A DNA stretch of 64,000 nt from CBDFHV01 sp965247705 (GCA_965247705.1 CBDFHV010000082.1:62001-126000); one strand, 5' to 3'; shown: positions 26,059 through 36,327, numbered from the stretch's first letter. Notes: a model not told the origin generated them from the letters alone. Numbers and translations are program-made.

Positions 26059-27073
26059 GCCGGCGCGAGACGCGGCCATCCGGCGCTTCCTGGCCGATTC
26101 CGGCTGGGGTGGCGCGGACCGGCACCCCCTCGACAACGACGCCTCCTTTCGCCGCTACGAGCGTCTCGCGGCCGGTGGACGCACCGCCATGCTGATGGAC
26201 GCCCCGCCGGCCCACGAGGACGTGCGCCCCTTCCTGCGCATGGCCCGGCATCTGGACGGTCTTGGCTACAGCGCGCCGGGAATCCTTGCCGAAGATACGA
26301 CCGCCGGGCTGCTGATCGTGGAGGACTTGGGCGACGACACCTACACCCGGCTGCTCGACCGGGGCGCCGACGCCGAAGACCTCTACGGGCGGGCCGTGGA
26401 TGTGCTGGCCGACCTGCACCGACGGCCGCGGTCGCAGGCCCTGCCCGCCGGCCTCGCCCCCTACGACGACGAAGCGCTTCTGGCCGAGGCGTTTCTGTTT
26501 GCCGACTGGTACCTGCCCGCCATCACCGGTCGGCCCACCGAAGCGGCGGTGCGGGAAGACTTCGGGGCGGCGTGGCTGTCGGTCTTTCCCGCCGTGCACG
26601 GGGAGCCACCCACCTTGGTGCTGCGCGACTACCACGCGGACAACCTGATGGGTCTGGCGGACCGTCCGGGGGTGGCGGCGGTCGGCCTGCTGGATTTCCA
26701 GGACGCGGTGGCGGGTTGCCCGGCCTACGATGTGGTATCGTTGCTGGAGGACGCGCGCCGGGACGTGGACCCGGCGCTGGCCTGGCGCATGGTCGCCCGC
26801 TACCGGGCCGCAAACCCGGATGTGGACGGGGACTGGCTAGCCACCGTCTGCGCCATTCTTGGCGCCCAACGCCACGCCAAGGTGATCGGCATCTTCACCC
26901 GCCTCGGCCGCCGCGACGGCAAACCCCGCTACCTGGCGCACCTGCCGCGGCTATGGCGGATGTTGGAACGGTCATTGGCCGACCCGGCGCTGGCCCCGGT
27001 CCGCCGCTGGATGGACCGCCATGTGCCGCCGACCCTGCGCGCGGCGCCACCGACAGCCGTGGCCGCCGCGTGA
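26051..27073 (+). CDS. amgK: N-acetylmuramate/N-acetylglucosamine kinase AmgK-like
   Basis: The protein has 340 residues from TTG at 26051, overlapping the tsaE stop by 8 bp. It has an aminoglycoside-phosphotransferase (APH) fold: DASFRRYERL near the start, VEDLGDDTYTRLL, the catalytic LRDYHADNLMGL loop (about residues 191-202) and LLDFQDAVAGCPAYDVVSLLEDAR. The neighbour MurU fixes the role: AmgK phosphorylates recovered MurNAc/GlcNAc at C1 for the anabolic peptidoglycan recycling route that bypasses the fosfomycin-sensitive MurA step. Confidence 0.88.
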   Translation: MLEPARDAAIRRFLADSGWGGADRHPLDNDASFRRYERLAAGGRTAMLMDAPPAHEDVRPFLRMARHLDGLGYSAPGILAEDTTAGLLIVEDLGDDTYTRLLDRGADAEDLYGRAVDVLADLHRRPRSQALPAGLAPYDDEALLAEAFLFADWYLPAITGRPTEAAVREDFGAAWLSVFPAVHGEPPTLVLRDYHADNLMGLADRPGVAAVGLLDFQDAVAGCPAYDVVSLLEDARRDVDPALAWRMVARYRAANPDVDGDWLATVCAILGAQRHAKVIGIFTRLGRRDGKPRYLAHLPRLWRMLERSLADPALAPVRRWMDRHVPPTLRAAPPTAVAAA

Positions 27074-27822
27074 GCCCGCCCGTGAACGCCGTCCTGCGCC
27101 CGACCCGGGCGATGATTCTCGCCGCCGGCCATGGGACCCGCATCCGGCCGCTGACCGAGACCACGCCGAAGACCCTCCTCGCGGTGACGGGACGCACCCT
27201 CGTCGACCGGATACTCGATCGCCTGACGGAAGAGGGCGTGGAGACGGCGGTCGTCAACCTCCATCACCTGGGCGAGCAGATCGAAACCCACTTGAGGGAC
27301 CGCGAGACGCCTCAGGTGCTCTACTCCCGCGAGGATAGCCTCCTCGACACCGGCGGCGGGGTGGTCCAGGCCCTGCCGATGCTGGGCGAAGACCCGTTCT
27401 ACGTGGTGCTGGGGGATTCCCTGTGGCTGAACGGGCCGACCTCGGCCCTGGCGCGCATGTGCGCCCAGTGGGATGGCGCAGCCATGGACGGGATGTTGCT
27501 GCTTCACAGCACGGTCTGCGCCTTCGGCTACGACGGCAGCGGCGATTTCATCGTCGAAACGGACGGGCGCATCGCCCGCCGGCCGGAAAAATTCGTCACC
27601 CCCTACGCCTTCGCCGGCGTCCAGATCCTCTATCCCGGGTTGTTCGCGGACGCGCCCCGGGAGCCCTTTTCCATGAACCGCATCTGGGACCAGGCGATCG
27701 AGGCCGATCGCCTCTACGGGGTGGTCCACGACGGGGAATGGTTCCACGTCGGCACGGTCGAAGGACTGGCCGAGGCGGAAACCTTCCTCGGCACCCGCTA
27801 CCCGGAGACCCGCAGGCGGTGA
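27070..27822 (+). CDS. murU: N-acetylmuramate-alpha-1-phosphate uridylyltransferase MurU
   Basis: The protein has 250 residues from GTG at 27070 (GTGA overlap with amgK). The nucleotidyltransferase signature is MILAAGHGTRIRPLTETTPK, followed by a GDSLWLNGP metal-binding Asp and a late FHVGTVEGLAEAE. It converts MurNAc-1-P to UDP-MurNAc. The amgK-murU pair is the recognised salvage module in Pseudomonas and many alphaproteobacteria. Confidence 0.9.
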   Translation: MSPPVNAVLRPTRAMILAAGHGTRIRPLTETTPKTLLAVTGRTLVDRILDRLTEEGVETAVVNLHHLGEQIETHLRDRETPQVLYSREDSLLDTGGGVVQALPMLGEDPFYVVLGDSLWLNGPTSALARMCAQWDGAAMDGMLLLHSTVCAFGYDGSGDFIVETDGRIARRPEKFVTPYAFAGVQILYPGLFADAPREPFSMNRIWDQAIEADRLYGVVHDGEWFHVGTVEGLAEAETFLGTRYPETRRR

Positions 27823-30794
27823 CGGCGGGCGCGCCGGCGCGGTCGGACGCCGTCGTCTACACGATCCCGCCCGGCGTTCCGTTCGTCGACGCCCTGGCGG
27901 CGGGCTTGCTGTCCCGGGCGGCGAACCCGGCGGCGCTGCCCCGGATGACCCTGCTGCTGCCCACCCGCCGCGCCGTGCGATCCCTTCGCGAGGCCTTTCT
28001 GCGCCACAGCGGCGGCCGTCCCCTGCTGCTGCCCCGCATGCTGCCCCTCGGCGACCTGGACGAGGACGAGCTGACCCTCTCCGAGCTGAGCGAGATCGAG
28101 GCTTGGCCCGACGCGGACGTGGCGGACCTGGCGCCGGCGATCCCGCCCGCCCGCCGCCAACTCCTGCTGACCCGGCTGATTGTGGCCGATCCCCGCCGCG
28201 ACCTGACCCTCGACCAGGCGGTGCATCTGGCCGCCGAACTGGCGCGGCTGCTGGACCAGGTGCATACGGAGCGGCTGAACTTCGACCGCCTGGCCGACCT
28301 GGTGCCCGAAAACTTCGCGCACCACTGGCAGGTCACTCTCGATTTCCTGCGCATCCTGACCGAAGCCTGGCCCCGGGTGCTGGCCGAGGAAGGCTGCCTC
28401 GATCCGGCCGACCGGCGCAACCGGGTGCTGGCGGCTCAGGCGTTGGCCTGGCGGCGGGACCCTCCCTCCGAGCCGGTGCTGGCCGCTGGCTCCACCGGCA
28501 GCATCCCGGCGACCGCCGACCTGCTCGACGTGGTGGCGCGGCTGCCCCAGGGGGCCGTGGTGCTGCCGGGCCTGGATATGGATGCCCCGGAGGACCTGTG
28601 GGAAGACCTTCCCCCATCCCATCCCCAGCACGGCATGGGCCGGCTGCTGGCCCGGCTGGAGGTGGCGCCCGAGGCCGTCCGGGTATGGCCGGCCTGTGTC
28701 GGGCTGACGCCGCCGGCTTGCGCCGACCTGGTTTCCATGGCCCTGCGGCCGGCCCATGCCATGGGTGACTGGCAGGCGCGCAAGATCGGCGAGGCCGCCC
28801 TGGAAGGCGTCCACCGAATCGAATGCGCCACCCCCCAGGAAGAAGCCACCGCCATCGCCCTGGTGCTGCGCGAGACTCTCGTGCATCCGGGGCGCACGGG
28901 CGCCCTGGTCACCCCCGACCGGGGGCTGGCCCGCCGGGTGGCGGCGGAATTGCGCCGCTGGGCCATCGACATCGACGATTCCGCCGGCGTGCCCGTGGAC
29001 CAGACGCCGCCGGGGGCGTTCCTGCGGCTGACCGCCCGCATGGTGACGGAGTCCTTCGCCCCAGTGCCCTTGCTGGCGGCGCTCAAGCATCCGCTGATGG
29101 CCCTCGGCCAATCGACGCAGCTTTGCCGGGCCCAGGCACGCTATCTGGAGCTGGTGGCCCTGCGCGGCCCCCGCCCCGCTCCGGGGCTACAGGGGTTGCG
29201 GGACGCGGTGCCAGAGGCCGAATCCGCGCTCCATGCGATGCTGACGGCCCTGGCCGACGCCACCGGGCCGTTCCAGGCGGTCATGGCCGCCGCCGCGCCG
29301 CGGATTGCCGATCTGTTGGCGGCCCACGCCGCCATGGCCGAGGCTCTGGCGGCGACGGACGCGGGGCCCGGGCAGGCCTGCCTGTGGGCCGGGGAAGCGG
29401 GGGAGGCGGCGGCCCTGTTCGTCGCCGACATCGCGGCAGCGGCCGACGATCACCCGGCCATCGACGCCGCCGCCTATCCGGCGCTGCTCGACGCCCTGAT
29501 GGCCGGACGGGCGGTTCGTCCGCGCCATGGGCGGCATCCCCGGCTGCACATCTGGGGGCTGCTGGAGGCCCGCCTTCAGCATGCGGACACCATCGTCCTC
29601 GGCGGCCTCAACGAGGGTACCTGGCCGCCGGAAGCGCGAGCCAGCCCGTGGATGAGCCGTCCCATGCAGGCCTCCTTCGGCCTACCCCTGCCGGAGCGCC
29701 GCATCGGGCTGACCGCCCACGACTTCGTCCAGGCGTTCTGCGCCCCGACGGTGGTGCTGAGCCGCGCCGCCCGGGTCGAGGGCAGCCCGACGGTGCCGTC
29801 GCGCTGGCTCTTGCGCCTGGCGACTTTTACCGGGAACTCGCCCCTGGAAGCCTTGTGGGCGGAGCAAAGCCCGTGGCACCACTGGGCCGGCCTGCTGGAT
29901 GCGCCAGGAGAGATCCTGCCCGCCCAACCGCCGGCGCCAACGCCCCCCGTTGAAGCCCGACCGCGCCAGCTTTCGGTAACCCAGGTGGAAACCTGGATGC
30001 GCGACCCCTATGGGGTCTACGCCCGCCACATCCTGGGGCTGAGAGCCCTCGAACACCTGGACGCCGACCCCAGCCTGGCCGACTTCGGCTCGATCGTTCA
30101 TCGGGCGCTGGACCTGTTTCTCAAGGCCGGAACGGGGGACTCGGCGGCGCAGTCCCTGGACAAGCTTTTGGCGGCGGGGCGTGCGGCCTTCGGCGGCCAT
30201 CTCGCCCGCCCCGGGGTGTGGGCCTTCTGGTGGCCCCGGTACGAGCGCATCGCCGCGTGGTTGGTGGAACGGGAGTGGGCCCGGCGCCACACGGTCGCCC
30301 GCGTCCATAGCGAGGTGAAGGGCCACCTGGTGTTGGACGCCCCCGCCGGACCATTCACCATCACAGCGCGGGCCGACCGGGTCGAAGAGTTGCGGGATGG
30401 GACCCTCGCCATTGTCGACTACAAGACCGGCCAGCCGCCATCCAAGCAGGAAGTGGCCGCCGGCTTCGCGCCCCAGTTGCCCCTGGAGGCGGCCATCGCC
30501 CGGGGCGGCGGCTTCGCCGGCGTACCGGCAAAACACGTGGGTGCGCTGGAGTTCTGGCGTCTCGGCGGCACCCGCGAGGCGGGCGCCGTGCGGACCGCGG
30601 GCGACGATCCCGCGGCCCTGGCCGACCAGGCGCTCGAGGGCCTGATCCGGCTGGTCGCCGCTTTCGACTTCGCGGCAACACCCTACCGGGCCCGCCCCCA
30701 GCCGGCGGCGGCGCCGGCCTACAGCGACTATGGACATCTGGCCCGCATCGCAGAATGGTCGAGCGGCGGAGAGGAGGGGGGAGACGGGCAGTGA
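27819..30794 (+). CDS. addB: Double-strand break repair protein AddB (alphaproteobacterial type)
   Basis: The protein has 991 residues from GTG at 27819 (GTGA overlap with murU). A degenerate helicase half begins TLLLPTRRAVRSLREAF. The centre has VLGGLNEGTWPPEARASPWMSRPMQ, and the C-terminal RecB-like nuclease has SVTQVETWMRDPYGVYARHIL, DFGSIVHRALDLFL and AIVDYKTGQPPS. It pairs with AddA to resect DNA ends to Chi-like sites for RecA loading. No Walker A is obvious at the N-terminus, as usual in this subgroup. Confidence 0.92.
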   Translation: MTAGAPARSDAVVYTIPPGVPFVDALAAGLLSRAANPAALPRMTLLLPTRRAVRSLREAFLRHSGGRPLLLPRMLPLGDLDEDELTLSELSEIEAWPDADVADLAPAIPPARRQLLLTRLIVADPRRDLTLDQAVHLAAELARLLDQVHTERLNFDRLADLVPENFAHHWQVTLDFLRILTEAWPRVLAEEGCLDPADRRNRVLAAQALAWRRDPPSEPVLAAGSTGSIPATADLLDVVARLPQGAVVLPGLDMDAPEDLWEDLPPSHPQHGMGRLLARLEVAPEAVRVWPACVGLTPPACADLVSMALRPAHAMGDWQARKIGEAALEGVHRIECATPQEEATAIALVLRETLVHPGRTGALVTPDRGLARRVAAELRRWAIDIDDSAGVPVDQTPPGAFLRLTARMVTESFAPVPLLAALKHPLMALGQSTQLCRAQARYLELVALRGPRPAPGLQGLRDAVPEAESALHAMLTALADATGPFQAVMAAAAPRIADLLAAHAAMAEALAATDAGPGQACLWAGEAGEAAALFVADIAAAADDHPAIDAAAYPALLDALMAGRAVRPRHGRHPRLHIWGLLEARLQHADTIVLGGLNEGTWPPEARASPWMSRPMQASFGLPLPERRIGLTAHDFVQAFCAPTVVLSRAARVEGSPTVPSRWLLRLATFTGNSPLEALWAEQSPWHHWAGLLDAPGEILPAQPPAPTPPVEARPRQLSVTQVETWMRDPYGVYARHILGLRALEHLDADPSLADFGSIVHRALDLFLKAGTGDSAAQSLDKLLAAGRAAFGGHLARPGVWAFWWPRYERIAAWLVEREWARRHTVARVHSEVKGHLVLDAPAGPFTITARADRVEELRDGTLAIVDYKTGQPPSKQEVAAGFAPQLPLEAAIARGGGFAGVPAKHVGALEFWRLGGTREAGAVRTAGDDPAALADQALEGLIRLVAAFDFAATPYRARPQPAAAPAYSDYGHLARIAEWSSGGEEGGDGQ

Positions 30795-33700
30795 GCACCG
30801 TTACGAACCTCTCTGCCGATCCGCTGATCGCCCAACGGGCGGCCGCCGACCCGACCGTGTCGTCGTGGGTCTCGGCCTCCGCCGGCACCGGCAAGACCAA
30901 GGTGCTCACCGATCGGGTGCTGAGCCTGATGCTGGCCGGCACCGAGCCGGGGCGGATCCTGTGCCTGACCTATACCCGGGCGGCGGCGGCGGAGATGGCG
31001 ACGCGGATCGCCGCGACCTTGGGTGCCTGGGCCACCGATACGGCCGAGGAACTGGACGAGGCTCTGCAATCCCTGCTGGGCGAGGCGCCCGATGACGCGC
31101 ATCGCCATCGGGCCCGGCGGCTTTTTGCCCGGGTCCTGGATACGCCCGGCGGCCTCGGCATCCAGACTATCCACGCCTTCTGCCAGTCCCTGCTCGGGCG
31201 CTTTCCCCTGGAGGCGGCGGTGTCGCCCCATTTCATGGTCATGGAGGAGCGGGATGCCCGGGAAGCCCTGTCCGCGGCCTGGGAGTCCGTGCTTGCCCGG
31301 GCCCGGGACGACGCGGACGGCGTGCTGGCCAACGCCCTGGCCGAGGTGACGCTTCGCATCCACGAGACACGCCTGCCAACCCTCATCGCCGCCCTGTCGG
31401 CGGCCCGCGGGGCGCTGAAGCGCCTGTTCGCGGGCCACGAGGGCTCCGTGGATCGAGTCGTCGAGGCCGTGCGCGCCCGCCTCGGCCTGGCACCGGGCGA
31501 CACCGCAGAGACCATCGTCGCCACGGCTTGCCGGGACGACGCCTTCGAAGGATTGCTGCTGGTCGCGGCGGCGTCGGCCCTGGCGGACGGGTCGAAGTCG
31601 GACAAGGACCGGGCGGCGCTCATGGTCCCCTGGCTGGCGGCCGCGCGAGAGCATCGTGTCACGGATTTCGACGCCTATGCCCGCGCCTACCTCACCGCCG
31701 ACCCCATTCCCACCCTTCGCAATCGCCTGATCACCAAGGACGCCCTCGCCGCTTCGCCCGGCACCGACGATGTGCTGGCGGCCGAGGGGGAGCGGCTGCT
31801 TGGGGTGCTGGAACGCCGCCGGGCGGCGATTACGGCGGTGGCCACCGGTGGGCTGCTGCGCCTGGCCGGGGCGCTGCTCGACGCCTACGAAGCCCGCAAG
31901 CGGTCCCGCGCCCTGCTCGACTATGACGACCTGATCCTCAAGGCCCGGGGCCTGCTGGAAACCCCGGGCACCGCGCCGTGGGTGCTCTACAAGCTGGATG
32001 GCGGTATCGATCACGTGCTCATCGACGAAGCCCAGGACACCAGCCCCGACCAATGGGCCATCGTGCGCGCCTTGACCGGCGAGTTCTTCGCCGGCGAGGG
32101 CGCCCGGGAGGACGGCCGCACGGTCTTCGCCGTCGGCGACGTCAAGCAATCCATCTACAGCTTCCAGGGGGCGGAGCCAGGGGCCTTTCGGGGCATGCAG
32201 GACCATTTCGGCGAGGCGGTCCCGGCGGCGGGCCGGTCGTGGCGGCCGGTGGCGCTCTCGGTATCGTTCCGCTCCACCCGGGCCGTGCTAGGGACGGTGG
32301 ACGCGGTCTTTTCCGGCGCCGCCGCGAAGGGGGTGTCCCTGGACGGGATGCCCATCGACCACACCGCCCACCGGGCCCGGGACGGGGGCCTGGTCGAGGT
32401 CTGGGCGCCGGTGGACGTGCGCGAGGAGGACGCGCCCCCGCCGTGGAAACCGCCCGTGGAAGCGGTCCCCGGCGACGCGCCCCGCACCCGGCTGGCGGCG
32501 GTGCTGGCACGGCGGATCCATCGCATGGTCCATGGCGAGAACCTGGAATCCCGGGATCGACCGATCCATGCTGGGGACATCATGGTCCTGGTGCGCCGGC
32601 GCGGCGCCTTTGTCGAGGACCTGGTCCGCATGCTCAAGCAGCGGGGGGTAGAGGTGGCGGGCGTGGACCGCATGGTGCTGACCGACCAGCTCGCGGTCAT
32701 GGACCTGATCGCCCTTGGCCAGGTGCTGGTGATGCCCGGTGACGACCTGACCCTGGCGGCGGTACTCAAGGGGCCGCTGGTGGGACTTTCCGAAGAGGAC
32801 CTGTTCCGCCTGGCCCACGGCCGTCCGGGGACCCTGTGGGATGCCCTTCGCGCCCATCGCGGCCAATCGCCGGCCTTCGCGGCCGCCCACGGCTACCTGG
32901 CCGACCTGATGGCCCGGGCCGACTACGAGCCGCCGTTCGAGCTTTATGCTCGGATTCTGGGCCCCCTTGAGGGACGGGTCCGCCTGATCTCCCGCCTCGG
33001 CCACGAGGCCGAGGACCCGATCGCCGAATTCCTCGACTTGGCCCTGTCCTTCGAGCGCCAGCACGCGGCGGCTTTGCAGTCCTTTCTCCATTGGGTATCG
33101 GCCGGCGAAGTCGAGATCAAGCGCGACCTGGAACACGACGCCCGCGACGCGGTGCGGGTGATGACGGTGCACGGCGCCAAGGGCCTTCAGGCCCCCGTGG
33201 TTATCCTCCCCGACACCCTGCAAAAGCCGCGCAACGAACGCCCCCTGCTATGGCCCGAGGACGGCGCTGGCGGCCGCCTGCCCCTGTGGCCACCGTCCCG
33301 GGACGCCCGTGAAGCGGTGGCCGAGGCGGAGAAGGCGCGGCTGGACGCCCTGGCCGACGAGGAATACCGACGCCTGCTGTATGTGGCCATGACCCGGGCC
33401 GAGGACCGCCTCTACATCTGCGGCTGGCGCACCAGGCAGAACCCGCCCCAAGGCTGCTGGTACCAGCTTGTCCGGGAGGGAATGGAGACGGCGGACGGGG
33501 TGGAGGAGATCGAGGATCCCCACCTGGCCGCCGACGGGGATATGGATGACGGTCGGGTCCTGCGGCTGATTTGCGCCCAGGAAGGGCCGCCGGATACCAG
33601 GCGGCCCCAAGAACCCGCCCCCGGAACGGAGGAACCGCCGCCGCACTGGTTCCGCCAACCGCCGGCGCCGGAACGGTTGCCGCACATGCCGCTGGCGCCG

Positions 33701-34252
33701 TCCCGTCCCGAGGGCGAGGAGCCCGCGGTGCGCTCTCCCTTCGACGGCGACGATGGCCGGCGATTCCAGCGCGGGCGCCTTATCCATCGCTTGCTTCAGA
33801 CCCTTCCGAACCTGCCGCTGGACCGCCGCCGGGCGGCGGCCCAGCGCTTTCTCGCCCAGGGTCATCACGGCCTGGACGCCGAGGCCCAGGCGGCCATCGT
33901 CGCGGAGACCATCGCGGTCCTCGAGGATCCGCGATTCGGCGCCCTGTTCGGCCCCGATAGTCTTGCCGAAGCCGCCGTGGCCGGCGCCATGGGAGAGACC
34001 GTCATCGTCGGCCAAGTCGACCGCTTGGTGGTCACGGACGATTGCGTGACCATTGTCGATTACAAGACCAACCGGCCGCCGCCCCGGGAGGTCGCGGAGG
34101 TGCCGGCGGTCTACCTGCGCCAAATGGCCGCTTACCGCCAAGCCCTGGGGGACATTTATCCTGACCGGCCGGTGACATGCGTCCTGTTGTGGACGGACGG
34201 GCCCGACCTGATGGCCTTGCCGACGGAACTGCTCGACCACCATGCGCCTTGA
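30791..34252 (+). CDS. addA: Double-strand break repair helicase-nuclease AddA
   Basis: The protein has 1153 residues from GTG at 30791 (overlapping the addB stop). UvrD-type helicase: Walker A ASAGTGKT (29-36), motif Ia LTYTRAAAAEMATRI, motif II HVLIDEAQDTSPDQW, motif III AVGDVKQSIYSFQGA, motif V VMTVHGAKGLQAPVV and motif VI YVAMTRAEDRLYI. The C-terminal nuclease has GRLIHRLLQ and TIVDYKTNRPPP. All helicase and nuclease motifs are present, so the enzyme should be active. Confidence 0.95.
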   Translation: MSTVTNLSADPLIAQRAAADPTVSSWVSASAGTGKTKVLTDRVLSLMLAGTEPGRILCLTYTRAAAAEMATRIAATLGAWATDTAEELDEALQSLLGEAPDDAHRHRARRLFARVLDTPGGLGIQTIHAFCQSLLGRFPLEAAVSPHFMVMEERDAREALSAAWESVLARARDDADGVLANALAEVTLRIHETRLPTLIAALSAARGALKRLFAGHEGSVDRVVEAVRARLGLAPGDTAETIVATACRDDAFEGLLLVAAASALADGSKSDKDRAALMVPWLAAAREHRVTDFDAYARAYLTADPIPTLRNRLITKDALAASPGTDDVLAAEGERLLGVLERRRAAITAVATGGLLRLAGALLDAYEARKRSRALLDYDDLILKARGLLETPGTAPWVLYKLDGGIDHVLIDEAQDTSPDQWAIVRALTGEFFAGEGAREDGRTVFAVGDVKQSIYSFQGAEPGAFRGMQDHFGEAVPAAGRSWRPVALSVSFRSTRAVLGTVDAVFSGAAAKGVSLDGMPIDHTAHRARDGGLVEVWAPVDVREEDAPPPWKPPVEAVPGDAPRTRLAAVLARRIHRMVHGENLESRDRPIHAGDIMVLVRRRGAFVEDLVRMLKQRGVEVAGVDRMVLTDQLAVMDLIALGQVLVMPGDDLTLAAVLKGPLVGLSEEDLFRLAHGRPGTLWDALRAHRGQSPAFAAAHGYLADLMARADYEPPFELYARILGPLEGRVRLISRLGHEAEDPIAEFLDLALSFERQHAAALQSFLHWVSAGEVEIKRDLEHDARDAVRVMTVHGAKGLQAPVVILPDTLQKPRNERPLLWPEDGAGGRLPLWPPSRDAREAVAEAEKARLDALADEEYRRLLYVAMTRAEDRLYICGWRTRQNPPQGCWYQLVREGMETADGVEEIEDPHLAADGDMDDGRVLRLICAQEGPPDTRRPQEPAPGTEEPPPHWFRQPPAPERLPHMPLAPSRPEGEEPAVRSPFDGDDGRRFQRGRLIHRLLQTLPNLPLDRRRAAAQRFLAQGHHGLDAEAQAAIVAETIAVLEDPRFGALFGPDSLAEAAVAGAMGETVIVGQVDRLVVTDDCVTIVDYKTNRPPPREVAEVPAVYLRQMAAYRQALGDIYPDRPVTCVLLWTDGPDLMALPTELLDHHAP

Positions 34253-34354
34253 CGGGCCGCTAACCCGTTCCTAAATTCAGGCAGCTTGGGAGTTGGGGCC
34301 TTAGTTGGGCGGGGGTCCGGCCTGTCGACGTAAGTCTTTGAAAGGATTGGGCCT

Positions 34355-34672
34355 ATGCCGAAGCAAGTCACCGACGACTCCTTTGACGGCGATGTTCTCA
34401 AGTCCCTGACGCCGGTGCTGGTGGATTTCTGGGCCGAATGGTGCGGGCCGTGCAAACAAATCGCCCCGGCATTGGAGGACTTGGCCACCGAAATGAGCGA
34501 GCGGGTCACCGTCGCCAAGCTCAATATCGACGACAATCCGCTCACGCCGACCAAATACGGGGTGCGTGGCATTCCCACCCTGATGCTGTTCAAGGATGGC
34601 GAGGTCGCGGCCACCAAGATCGGCACCCTGCCCAAGGGCAAGCTTTTCGATTGGGTTGATTCGGTCCTCTGA
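34355..34672 (+). CDS. trxA: Thioredoxin 1
   Basis: The protein has 105 residues with the WCGPC active site (W29, C30, C33), the cis-Pro loop RGIPTLMLF and the buried Asp in VDFWAEW. A ribosome site AAAGGA lies 8 nt before the ATG. The 102-bp gap after addA holds no gene; trxA commonly follows addA in alphaproteobacteria. It is a general cytoplasmic disulfide reductant. Confidence 0.95.
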   Translation: MPKQVTDDSFDGDVLKSLTPVLVDFWAEWCGPCKQIAPALEDLATEMSERVTVAKLNIDDNPLTPTKYGVRGIPTLMLFKDGEVAATKIGTLPKGKLFDWVDSVL

Positions 34673-34690
34673 CGCGGCTGTATCATTGAC

Positions 34691-36220
34691 GTGAGCCGCG
34701 CGGAGGCGGCGGTCAATCTGCTGCTGTCGACCGCGCTGTCCCACCACCAGGCGGGGCGCATACCGCAAGCCTACGACCTCTATCGGAAAATCCTCGACGT
34801 GCGGCCGGGCCATCCGGACGCGTTGCACCTTCTCGGCGTGATCGCCCATCAGCTCTCCCGGCCCCGGGAGGCGGTGGATTTGATCCGCATGGCCGTCGCG
34901 GTGAAGGGCGACAACCCCGACTACCTGGTGAACCTGGGCAATGCCTTGCAGGCAGACGACCGTGTGGAAGAGGCCATCGACACTTTCCAGCAGGCCCTGT
35001 CCATCGAGCCTGATCGGGCGGAGACCCTGTACAACCTTGGCAACGCCCTGATGGCGATGGCGGACTGGCCGGCGGCGGCCCGCTGTTTCCGGCAGGCCAC
35101 CGCATCCAAGGCGGATTTCGCCGAAGCCCATCTCAACCTGGGCCTGGCCTTGCGCGCCGCCGGCAATAACACGGGCGCGGAAGAAGCCTTCCGGGCGGCC
35201 GTGGCGGTCAAGGACGACTATGGCGCCGGGTTCTACAATCTGGGCCTGGTCCTCGGGGAGCTCGGCCGACCCGGCGAGGCGGCGGAGATACTGGCGCACG
35301 GGGCGGGGGTATCACCGAACGACGCCATCATCCGCGATGCCCTGGGCAGCGCCTTGAAAGACATCGGCAAACTGGACGATGCGGTCGCCGCCCATCGCCA
35401 AGCGGTCGATCTGGACCCGGATCGGGGCGATCTGCTTTACAACCTGGGCGCGGCGCTTCAGGACCTCGGTCGTCGGGACGAGGCCCTGGCGTGCTATCGC
35501 CGTTGCCTGTCCGCGGATCCGGACAACGCCAGTGCCCGCCATATGGCGGCGGCGCTTTCCGGGGAGACCACGCCCACGGCCCCCGAGGCCTATGTCCGCG
35601 ACATGTTCGACGGCTACGCCCCGGGGTTCGAGCGCCACCTGGTGGAGGTGCTGGAATACCGGGCGCCGGAACAGTTGCGGGCGGCCCTCGACAGCCTCGA
35701 TCCGCAAGCAAAGCGCCGCTTCGACCGGACGCTCGACCTGGGATGCGGCACCGGCCTGGTGGGCCGGGTCGTCCGCGACCGGGCCGAGGTGCTGCACGGG
35801 GTGGACCTGGCGCCGCGCATGGTGGCGGCGGCGCGGGAAAGCGGCACATACGACGCCGTCTACGAAGGGGAAGTCACGGCGTTCCTGGCCGGACCGGTGG
35901 GTGCGGCAGTCTATGACCTGATTCTGGCGGCCGACCTTTTCATCTACATCGGCGACCTGGCGCCGGTGTTCGCCGCGGTGGTCCAGCGCCTGGCGCCTGG
36001 CGGCCTGTTCGCCTTTTCGCTGGAAACCCTGGAGGCGGGGACCTACGCCCTGCGCCCGTCGGGGCGCTACGCCCAAAGCGCCGGTTACATCGAAGGGCTC
36101 GCCGCCGCCCATGGCCTTGAGGAGGTGTTTCTAGAGGACGTCGTCCTCCGCAAGGCCGCCGAGGCCCCCATGCCGGGCCGCATCCATGTGCTGGCGCGAC
36201 CTTTCAACCCCGCCACTTGA
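34691..36220 (+). CDS. TPR-repeat methyltransferase
   Basis: The protein has 509 residues from GTG at 34691. Eight TPR units span about residues 8-290 (repeating L-x-NLG-x-AL...A-x(5)-P). A class I methyltransferase domain follows: APEAYVRDMFDGYAPGFERHL is the typical entry, then motif I TLDLGCGTGLVG (about 350-361), HGVDLAPRMVAAAR and LAPGGLFAFSLE. It is the same architecture as TPR-methyltransferases predicted to modify proteins or glycans; the substrate is unknown. It is convergent with DUF924 across a 232-bp gap filled by MITE-like DNA. Confidence 0.85.
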   Translation: MSRAEAAVNLLLSTALSHHQAGRIPQAYDLYRKILDVRPGHPDALHLLGVIAHQLSRPREAVDLIRMAVAVKGDNPDYLVNLGNALQADDRVEEAIDTFQQALSIEPDRAETLYNLGNALMAMADWPAAARCFRQATASKADFAEAHLNLGLALRAAGNNTGAEEAFRAAVAVKDDYGAGFYNLGLVLGELGRPGEAAEILAHGAGVSPNDAIIRDALGSALKDIGKLDDAVAAHRQAVDLDPDRGDLLYNLGAALQDLGRRDEALACYRRCLSADPDNASARHMAAALSGETTPTAPEAYVRDMFDGYAPGFERHLVEVLEYRAPEQLRAALDSLDPQAKRRFDRTLDLGCGTGLVGRVVRDRAEVLHGVDLAPRMVAAARESGTYDAVYEGEVTAFLAGPVGAAVYDLILAADLFIYIGDLAPVFAAVVQRLAPGGLFAFSLETLEAGTYALRPSGRYAQSAGYIEGLAAAHGLEEVFLEDVVLRKAAEAPMPGRIHVLARPFNPAT

Positions 36221-36327
36221 CCAGTCGGCGTTCCGCCAGGTTGATGCGCGAAGGACGGAATGCAAGATCGCGCCGGCGATCTGAACGCGGGGACCGATGC
36301 TCAACTCGGTGGTGAGATGCAGTACAG

